Source: Osedax fenrisi (taxonomy: Eukaryota; Annelida; Polychaeta; Sabellida; Siboglinidae). Taken from it: 64,000 nucleotides of DNA. The position numbers and the translations under genes were made by a program. How positions within the stretch are numbered: position 1 is the first letter of the stretch; the number at the start of each line of letters is the position of its first letter. The stretch lies in contig OZ025244.1 of assembly GCA_964019155.1 (NCBI GenBank), positions 26,686,964 through 26,750,963 on the forward strand. The letters run 5' to 3'. Below, piece by piece: positions 55,259 to 64,000 of the stretch. The notes beneath the pieces were generated by a model. The model saw only the letters and a program-made list of their open reading frames with translations. It was not told where the DNA came from and did no database searches.

Positions 55259-57645
55259 ACCTAACTTATAAATGAATACAATGCAATTATCTAAATAAAG
55301 TAATATAATTTAAATGATTTTAATTTCTTATATTATATTATTATATATATATATAGGCAATATATATATTATACCCAACCATGTATTATATGCTAACGAA
55401 TTAACTAAATACATACGTAATATTAATCGTATACCTGCGTGATGCTAATGCATCGTGTGTAATTGTAATGGTAGTGTATCGCGTGTACTTGTAAAGTAGT
55501 TCCTTTAAAGCCAACATCGTCGCCGCCGTTCGCCGCGTAAGGTCTACCGCTTTATCGTATAATACATGTAAAAGTGTTCACTAGGCATTAGGAGAACTTG
55601 TGAACATAACAATAACAACATCGGGGCCTACCAACTGTATAGCTAAACCCAAACTAACCTAAAACCCAACCCACCCCGTTAGTATAACGATACAACACGT
55701 CTAATGTAAAATGTAAATGAAAATAATGTAAAATCAATGAATAAAATAAACAATGTAAAAATATATACAATGTAAAATCAATGTTAACATATAATAGAAT
55801 TTATAAAATAATCAATAAAATACTAATATGAATTAAACATAAGAAATAATAATTTTGTAATTATATAAATATATAAATATATAGAAGAAAGATATAGAAT
55901 TTATAAAATAATCAAAAATATACTAATATGAATAATATAATGTAAAAGCAATGTTAAAATATAGAAATATAATATATACGGATATGATACTTATATAATA
56001 ATCATGAGTGGATTAATTAAAATAATCAATAAATACATATATGAATATGAATAATATAGTTATAAGAACAATAGTATTATGTTTATCAACATTATAATGA
56101 ACAATAAATAGTTACATTTAAATAATATATATATATATATATATATATGTTTATGTGTTAGAAAATATAAGTATAGTAAATTTTAAAACTTATTGGTAAG
56201 GCGTTCGAGAATTTGAAGTATATTACATATATGTATACAAAGTAGTATACTATAGTACTATATATAGTATACTACTGACGCGGCCTATTGCAGTTATTAT
56301 TCAATATATTACGTAATCTATGGTTTATATATCGTTTAGTTTATTGTTTAATATATCGCTTAGTCTATTGTTTAGAGCGTGAAATAAGGATTTTTTTCGA
56401 TTTTTTCCCCTAATTAACCTATTCTAGGTAAGATTAAATCACTAATATAGCTCTAAATCGTTAGTACTCGAAGGCATAACGTAGATATAATTAATACGAA
56501 GAGTAAATGGGTAAGTAACGATATGCATATTACTATAATTACGGAGTTATAAACTATTTTCAAACCCTCCCCTATGTATTAAAAATACCGGCCAATAAAA
56601 TGTACTATATTATAGTAAAAACCCAAACCCAAACTCAAACTTAAACCCAAACCCAACACAAACTCAAACTTAAACCCAAACATAAACACAAACCCAAACC
56701 CAAACTCAAACATAAACCCAAACCCAAACTCAAACTCAAACTTAAACCCAAACATAAACCCAAACCCAAACCCAAAATCAAATATAAACCCAAACCCAAA
56801 CTCAAACTCAAACCCAAACCCAAACTCAAACTTAAACCCAAACCCAAACCCAAACCCAACCAATATATATATATATATGAATTAGGTAACGGAATACAGC
56901 GAAGGCGACTTGTCAATTTGGTGTGGCTAACAATAGGCGGATCGTGTGTCTGCATCGAGGATACGACAGCTGACCTATTATATAGGCGAGTAGAATATAA
57001 CCATAACAACGTCGGGGTATACGAACTGTATAGCTAAACACAAACCCAACCAAAAACCCAACCCAATACGTTTGTATAACGATAAAAACACGACTATCCC
57101 GCCCGCCCTCCCCCACTCCCACCCGCCCTTAAAGGATTTTTGGGCCGAGCTGCATTTCGCCATTCATCGAATTATGATTAATATTGCGTTATTTATTTAT
57201 ATCCTATATCGTAATCGTAATTGTAGCGTAATTTATTAAAACACGACTTACCCAGCCCACCCTCCCCCTCACCCTCCCGCCCTATTTGAAATTTGGCGTG
57301 AGTTGCATTTCGCATTTCATCGAATTATTATTAATATTGCGTTAGTCAATGTTAAAATATATGAATATATACAATGTATATGAATATTATAATGTAAAAT
57401 CAATGTTAAAATATAATAGAATTTATTACTAATTAATATTGATTAGATCATATATAGAATAAAGATTATACATATATTAACAATATAATAGAATTTATAA
57501 AATAATCAAACAAATACTAATATGAATAATATAATGTAAAATCAATTTTACAATATAATAGAATTTATAAAATAATCAAAAAAATACTAATATAAATAAT
57601 ATAATGTAAAATCATTGTTAAAATATAGAAATAGAATTTATAATG

Positions 57646-57684
<39 letters not shown>

Positions 57685-58089
57685 GTTAGTTAGTGTACAC
57701 CATTGTAAAGAAAATAAAGTTAAAAGATATGATTAAGAAATAAAAATTCAATTGGTATCTCGTCACCAGGTATACGTCTGCGTAGTGAAAAACGTAACTA
57801 TCATTATTTTCATAATTATAATCATATTATAATTGTAATCGTAATTGTAACGCAGTTTCTTTAAATACGTCTACTCCTACCGAATTTTATAATTTAATGA
57901 TTTATTTGTTTATTTATTGATAAATTTAAAATTAAAATTCTTGTCAACATCGTAAACTAACTAATTATATACATCACTTGCAGTTTATTTATCTATTATA
58001 CCGGATATATTTCTATATATCGCGATAAACTGTGGGCTGACTTTACTACATTAGGCTACGACTTTTACTATTACGTTTCTATCATCACG

Positions 58090-58433
58090 ATGGGATGCAC
58101 TAGTTCTAGTCCTAATTATATTGTATTAAATCAAATTTACGAAGACGTTCGAGTAGGATACAAGAAACCGACGCAACTATTCGAACACGGAGTGCTCGAG
58201 GTGAATCCGTATAAGGATTCGAAGACCACTTCTAAAAAACGTTAGTCTATAGACTAATATATTAAAATATTATGTATTGTATTTAATAATATTATACTGT
58301 ATTAGAAAAATCAAATATTGTTGAATGCATAACATCAAATAAAGGCTATATCGGGTTCAAAGTAGAGGTAGGATATCAATTTATATTTATAATGTACATT
58401 ATTTATATACTTATGATATTATTCGTTTTCTAA
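58090..58433 (+). CDS. Array gene copy 10, at the array edge
   Basis: Exon 1 is 58090-58240 and exon 2 starts at 58306. It carries Tyr10 (PNYIV) and Lys26 (VGYKKPTQ), both unique to this copy. The optional third-exon acceptor TTTAAAG is changed to TTTAAAT at 58690, and the unit breaks off at about 58740. Exons 1-2 remain intact. Confidence 0.55.
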
Positions 58434-58872
58434 ACCTAACTTATAAATGAATACAATGCAATTATCTAAATAAAGTAATATAATTTAAATGATTTTAATT
58501 TCTTATATTATATTATTATATATATATATATATATAGGCAATATATATATTATACCCAACCATGTATTATATGCTAACGAATTAACTAAATACATACGTA
58601 ATATTAATCGTATACCTGCGTGATGCTAATGCATCGTGTGTAATTGTAATGGTAGTGTATCGCGTGTACTTGTAAAGTAGTTCCTTTAAATCCAACATCG
58701 TCGCCGCCGTTCGCCGCGTAAGGTCTACCGCTTTATCGTACACTGTTAGAAATTGGAGGTATTCCACAATGCTCTGTAAGGGTATTCCAGATGATCGTGT
58801 ATTAGTACCTCTAGAGAGGTATCATGCACTCTAGTTTATCAAGTACCTCCAGACATTGACATTTTAATTACA

Positions 58873-59175
58873 GGGTATTACACAGAATAGAATCTAAAAT
58901 ACCTTCAAATTATAAGGGTATTACACAGAATAGAATCTGAAATACCTTCAAATTTTAAGGGTATTACACAGAATAGAATCTGAAATACCTTCAAATTACA
59001 AGGGTATTACACAGAATAGAATCTGAAATACCTTCAAATTACAAGGGTATTACACAAAATAGAATCTCTATACCTTCAAATTATATGGGTATTACACAGA
59101 ATAGAATCTTAACTACCATCAAATTATAATGGTATTACACAAAATATATTCTCTATACCTTCAAATTACAGGGGC
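58873..59175. repeat. 43-bp minisatellite, about 7 copies
   Basis: Units contain GGGTATTACACAGAATAGAA followed by CCTTCAAATTA, increasingly diverged towards the right. The array follows the breakpoint of the 36-kb array after a 130-bp spacer that contains the hairpin TACCTCT-AG-AGAGGTA. Confidence 0.9.
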
Positions 59176-59504
59176 ATTATAATGGTAATTGTACATATAC
59201 ACAGAAGTTTATTTGGTATAGATAAAAGACACAACAAATGTAAAGAATATAGTCAAGAAAGTAAAGATGTTTTTACAGTTTATTAAAAACAAAATTATTG
59301 ATTTACAGAATTAGTACAACTTTAGCAGCTCGAAACGGCAGTGAACTCTTTAGTAGATTGGCATGGATCTGTTGGGATAATAGATTTTTGAATATATAAA
59401 AAGATTATTATACAACGTTTATTTTAAATTTAAATAAGAATACTCTACAACATTATTAAATTTCATTGAGGATTATTTTATAATTAATAATAATAATCAT
59501 TATA

Positions 59505-59702
59505 TTAATTATATACATGATTTCTGGATAAATGTCTACTGTAATTAGTAATATTATTTGATGAATATAAACAACCTTGTATTATACAGTTTATATTCAG
59601 ATTAGTATCGTTATGCGACAAACGCACATGTTTAAGATAATTAAAATGTACATTTTTATTTAATATAAATGTTAGATTACAAAATTGACAATTAATATTC
59701 AT
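59505..59702 (-). CDS. Small two-C2H2-zinc-finger reading frame, possibly the first exon of a larger protein
   Basis: 65 residues from ATG at 59702 to a stop. Finger 1 is CQFC...HVRLSH (C-x2-C...H-x4-H) and finger 2 is CIIQGC...HLSRNH (C-x4-C-x12-H-x4-H). Paired fingers of this spacing occur at the N-terminus of many invertebrate zinc-finger and transposon-derived proteins (general family knowledge). NHVYN is followed by a stop, but CAT-GTATAT offers a donor, so the frame may continue in a downstream exon that I could not find. The - strand DNA downstream, towards 59200, shows no further domain. It could also be a decayed fragment. Confidence 0.5.
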   Translation of the reverse strand: MNINCQFCNLTFILNKNVHFNYLKHVRLSHNDTNLNINCIIQGCLYSSNNITNYSRHLSRNHVYN

Positions 59703-59900
59703 AATGGATAAAATAATTAGTAATTGTATATATATATATATATTACTTAATAATAGTAAACAATATTATAAAATAAAATATAAAAATATTATAGTTTATA
59801 AAAAGTATAAATATAAGACAAATTATAATAATAAATATATTAAAATTGTAAATTAAAGTGGTGATAAATAAATATTAATATTAAATTATAACCTTATAAA

Positions 59901-62355
59901 TTATAAGTACTAATCTAGATACATATACATATATAAGTAAATAGCTAGATACAGATGAACATATAAGTACTAAGCTAGATACATATGCATATATAAGTAA
60001 ATAACTAGATACAGATGAACATATAAGTACTAAGCTAGATACATATAAATATATAAGTAAATAACTAGATACAGATGAACATATAAGTACTAAGCTAGAT
60101 ACAGATGAACATATAAGTAAATAGCTAGATACATATGAAAATATAAGTACTAAGCTAGATACAGATGAACATATAAGTAAATAGCTAGATACATATGAAT
60201 ATATAAGTAAATAGCTAGATACAAATGAATATATAAGTAAATAGCTAGATACAGATAAATATATAAGTACTAAGCTAGATACATATGCATATATAAGTAA
60301 ATAGCTAGATACAGATAAATATATAAGTAATAAGCTAGATACATATAAATATATAAGTAAATAGCTAGATACAGATGAACATATAAGTACTAAGCTAGAT
60401 ACAGATGAACATATAAGTAAATAGCTAGATACATATGAATATATAAGTAAATAGCTAGATACAAATGAATATATAAGTAAATAGCTAGATACAGATAAAT
60501 ATATAAGTACTAAGCTAGATACATATGCATATATAAGTAAATAGATAGATATAGATAAATATATAAGTAATAAGCTAGATACATATAAATATATAAGTAA
60601 ATAGCTAGATACAGATGAACATATAAGTACTAAGCTAGATACAGATGAACATATAAGTAAATAGCTAGATACATATGAATATATAAGTAAATAGCTAGAT
60701 ACAAATGAATATATAAGTAAATAGATAGATACAGATAAATATATAAGTAATAAGCTAGATACATATGAACATATAAGTAAATAGCTAGATACAGATAAAC
60801 ATATAAGTGAATAGCTAGATACTGATGAACGTATAAGTAAATAGTTAGATACAGATAAATATATAAGTACTAAGCTAGATACATATAAATATATAAGTAC
60901 TAAGCTAGATACTAATGAACATATAAGTACTAAGCTAGATACAGATGAACATATAAGTACTGAGCTAGATACAGATGCACATATAAGTAAATAATTAGAT
61001 ACATATGAATATATAAGTATTAAGCTAGATACATATAAATATATAAGTAAATAGCTAGATACAGATGAACATATAAGTACTAAGCTAGATACAGATGAAC
61101 ATATAAGTAAATAGCTAGATACAGATAAATATATAAGTAATAAGCTAGATACATATAAATATATAAGTAAATAGCTAGATACAGATGAACATATAAGTAC
61201 TAAGCTAGATACAGATGAACATATAAGTAAATAGCTAGATACATATGAATATATAAGTAAATAGCTAGATACAAATGAATATATAAGTAAATAGCTAGAT
61301 ACAGATAAACATATAAGTGAATAGCTAGATACTGATGAACATATAAGTACTAAGCTAGATATTGATGAACATATAAGTACTAAGCTAGATACTGATGAAC
61401 ATATAAGTACTAAGCTAGATACAGATGAACATATAAGTAAATAGCTAGATACATATGAATATATAAGTAAATAGCTAGATACAAATGAATATATAAGTAA
61501 ATAGCTAGATACAGATAAACATATAAGTACTAAGCTAGATACAGATGAACACATAAGTAAATAGCTAGATACAGATAAATATATAAGTAATAAGCTAGAT
61601 ACATATAAATATATAAGTAAATAGCTAGATACAGATGAACATATAAGTACTAAGCTAGATACAGATGAACATATAAGTAAATAGCTAGATACATATGAAT
61701 ATATAAGTAAATAGCTAGATACAAATGAATATATAAGTAAATAGCTAGATACAGATAAACATATAAGTGAATAGCTAGATACTGATGAACATATAAGTAC
61801 TAAGCTAGATACAGATGAACATATAAGTACTAAGCTAGATACATATGAATATATAAGTAAATAGCTAGATACAAATGAATAGATAAGTAAATAGCTAGAT
61901 ACAGATAAACATATAAGTACTAAGCTAGATACATATAAATATATAAGTAAATAGCTAGATACAGATGAACATATAAGTACTAAGCTAGATACAGATGAAC
62001 ATATAAGTAAATAGCTAGATACATATGAATATATAAGTAAATAGCTAGATACAAATGAATATATAAGTAAATAGCTAGATACAGATAAATATATAAGTAA
62101 TAAGCTAGATACATATGAACATATAAGTAAATAGCTAGATACAGATAAACATATAAGTGAATAGCTAATTACTGATGAACATATAAGTACTAAGCTAGAT
62201 ACTGATGAACATATAAGTACTAAGCTAGATACAGATGAACATATAAGTAAATAATTAGATACATATGAATATATAAGTACTAAACTAGATACATATTAAT
62301 TTATAAGTATTAAGCTAGCTACAGATGAATTTATAAGTAAATATCTAGATATAGA
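59901..62355. repeat. 30-bp satellite, about 82 copies
   Basis: The unit is built on GCTAGATACAGATGAACATA plus TAAGTA(C/A)TAA, with four or five unit variants. A two-unit marker (CATATGAAT then CAAATGAAT) recurs at 60181, 60421 and 60661 (240-bp steps), and again at 61231, 61441, 61681, 61831 and 62011, so there is higher-order structure. As 30 is a multiple of 3 and many units lack stops, a long - strand open frame of 10-residue repeats results; it is not a gene. Confidence 0.97.
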
Positions 62356-62389
62356 TGCAGGGGTAGATATATATAAATATATATTTTGT

Positions 62390-63140
62390 TATTTAAGCAA
62401 ATATAACATATATAGCAAATATATAGTTAAAAGTATAAATATTTGCTAACGTTATTTTCATCTCAAGAGAAAGGTCATGAACTGATGTTGTCATCTCTAA
62501 GTCACCCCATTATTGATTATCACAGACTGGTGTTGATGTATTTATTTTTTATTTAATAAAATAAATAGTTGAAAGTATAAATATTTGCTAACGTTATTTT
62601 CATCTCAAGTGAAAGGTCACGGACTGATGTTGTCATCTCTAAGTCACCCCGTCATTGATTATCACAGACTGCTGTTGATGTATTGATTTTTATTTAATAA
62701 AATATATAGTTAAAAGTATATATATATTTGCTAACATTATTTTCATCTCAAGTGAAAGGTCACGGACTGATGTTGTCATCTCTAAATCACCCCATCATTG
62801 ATTATCCCAGACTGCTGTTGATGTATTGATTTTTTATTTAATAAAATATATAGTTAAAAATATATATATATATTTGCTAACATTATTTTCATCTCAACTG
62901 AAACGTCATGGTAGATTTTTCATCTATAATGTGGAATCACAGAAGCGGTTACGGACTGCTGTATTAATCTCGGAGGTGTCACATCACTGTATATTTTGGA
63001 CTGTTGTTGATTGATGTATTTCTTATTTAAGCAAATGTATAAATGAAATATATAATAGAAATAGTTATAAATATAAAGTATAAATATTAGCTAACGTAGT
63101 TGTTATCTCAAAAGCGAAAATATATGGACTGCTAGTGATG
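62390..63140. repeat. Degenerate tandem repeat of about 143 bp, 4-5 copies, related to the dispersed repeat
   Basis: TTTGCTAAC followed by ATTATTTTCATCTCAA recurs near 62445, 62587, 62730 and 62875, with a diverged copy near 63088. Units share GGTCACGGACTGATGTTGTC and CACCCC-TTGATTATC. The GCAAATATA...AAGTATAAATATTTGCTAAC segment matches 17185-17345 and the inverse of 4385-4555. Confidence 0.85.
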
Positions 63141-64000
63141 AATGGGTGATTAATCAATAGTGACGATTCATCACCCATTATAATTAAACATATTGTAAAT
63201 GTATACTTTTTCAATAGTATAATCGTATTTTATTAGACTATTTGGATCAAATGAACTTTACGATCAACTAAAAAATTCGACGGACATTTATGTCCTTCTA
63301 TCGAAAGTTAATTTGATTGTATTGTAGTTTAGCATATACATTTAACTTTACGATCGGCGGAAATCTATACATATAATACAATACAATCAAGTGAAGTTAA
63401 TAATATGATATTATATATTCAGCCTTTTTAATATTATATTAAATGATATATTAAATATATTACAAATTAATATAACATTGGAACACTACCTTTATTTACT
63501 TAAATTGTAATCAAATATTAAAAATAAATTAATATACATATATTATTCAAAAATTCTGATTATATTTAATAAAGTAAAGTACAAATTAATCATTTTTTAA
63601 AAGATTAATATTTATATTTTGTATTAATAGAAAAAATTTATTTATCTATATATTTGTAATATTTTACATAAATAAACTTCATATTAACATATAAATGAAA
63701 TATAAATAGAGTTTTCATAATTAAACATACATAAACTTCATATTTAATATGATATTAACTTATAAATGAAATATAAATATAGTTTTTATAATTAAAATAA
63801 TTAATAATAAAAAAATATGTTAATAAAACAATATTTAAAAAATATAGTTTATCAACTTTATAACGTATATAATACGTATTTTTAAATAAAAACAAATAAA
63901 AAGGATTAATATAAAATAAATAACAAACTATCGGTATATAATAATACTTACTTTCTGATATATCTGGATCAATAAAAGAAATATTTTAATAAATTATATA
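63141..64000. other. AT-rich end region with an inverted repeat
   Basis: Arms TTGATTGTATTGTA (63313-63326) and TACAATACAATCAA (63377-63390) are perfect complements. Nearby are GGACAT-TT-ATGTCC and two TTTACGATC copies. Near 63950 the - strand reads CAGAAA-GTAAGT after TTGATCCAG, a possible tiny exon and donor, too weak to call. No gene supported. Confidence 0.5.

Larger units (their letters stand above)
22697..58740. repeat. 36-kb tandem array of about 3.2-3.3 kb gene-bearing units, higher-order organised
   Basis: Units begin at a segment containing CAATTGGTATCTCGTCACC (22697, 31692, 34993, 38217, 41520, 44742, 47047 plus 1000 i.e. 48047, 51269, 54574, 57749). The array ends abruptly inside a unit at about 58740. 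The start codon of the embedded gene recurs at 23038, 32033, 35334, 38558, 41861, 45083, 48388, 51610, 54915 and 58090. Spacings from 32033 are 3301, 3224, 3303, 3222, 3305, 3222, 3305 and 3175. Between 23038 and 32033 lie two variant units that duplicate 24562-27900 at a 3339-bp offset. Each unit holds the gene or a remnant, an AT-rich region with GTAAAATCAATG-type repeats, and a (CCCAAA)n-like block. Between-unit differences are mostly point changes and AT-tract lengths. Units 32.0-45.1 kb and 45.1-58.1 kb match four by four. Confidence 0.95.

Noticed and set aside
24794..57163. Repeated - strand frames of GFGFGF/LGLGLG and of MLWLYSTRLYN- or MGVGEGG-type peptides
   Set aside because: They arise from the (CCCAAA)n blocks and adjoining unit sequence, occur in several frames at once, and show no splice or start conservation beyond unit identity.
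58582..58767. 61-codon - strand frame at the array edge
   Set aside because: Crosses the array breakpoint at about 58740 and has no conservation in the other units.
59881..61554. 557-codon - strand open frame with Ser/Leu/Tyr repeats
   Set aside because: It follows the 30-bp satellite period exactly, giving 10-residue repeats and no independent coding signal.

Overview
The window is from a eukaryotic, very AT-rich nuclear genome, most likely an invertebrate metazoan that I cannot name. The evidence is two animal-type genes with many small GT-AG introns, AATAAA poly(A) signals, hAT-type transposon remnants with 8-bp target duplications, and extensive satellite DNA. Exon-intron models were assembled by hand from splice sites, reading phase and family knowledge; no search was run.

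Positions 1-7300: the 3' part of an RCC2 (TD-60) gene on the + strand, 9 exons, with the 5' end outside the window. It meets tail-to-tail a 13-exon RPUSD2-like pseudouridine synthase gene on the - strand (ATG 20032, stop 7297-7299, 448 codons). The two genes share a near-palindromic double poly(A) signal. Their introns hold at least three non-autonomous hAT-like elements (3664-4282, 8392-10277, 13598-15005) and several minisatellites, including a 14-bp array of about 970 bp and a 29-bp array touching a splice donor. Upstream of RPUSD2 lie a poly-G tract, a CpG-rich patch and a possible two-exon gene of unknown function (21056-21874, - strand).

Positions 22697-58740: a 36-kb tandem array of about 3.2-3.3 kb units. 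Ten units carry an intact small + strand gene whose product starts MGCTSSS, a good N-myristoylation plus palmitoylation signal; I do not recognise the family. Two further units have lost its first exon, replaced by a palindrome-rich, transposon-like fragment. Every unit also carries a roughly 240-bp telomere-like (CCCAAA)n block with a G-quadruplex motif on the - strand. Unit spacing alternates 3.30/3.22 kb, and shared variants repeat every four units (about 13.05 kb), so the array is a higher-order repeat.

Positions 58741-64000: a 43-bp minisatellite, a small two-zinc-finger reading frame (- strand), a 30-bp satellite of about 82 copies, a degenerate tandem repeat of about 143 bp related to a dispersed element found twice elsewhere in the window, then AT-rich DNA without recognisable genes. 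The two conserved genes are unrelated housekeeping functions. The array is the part most likely to be undescribed.
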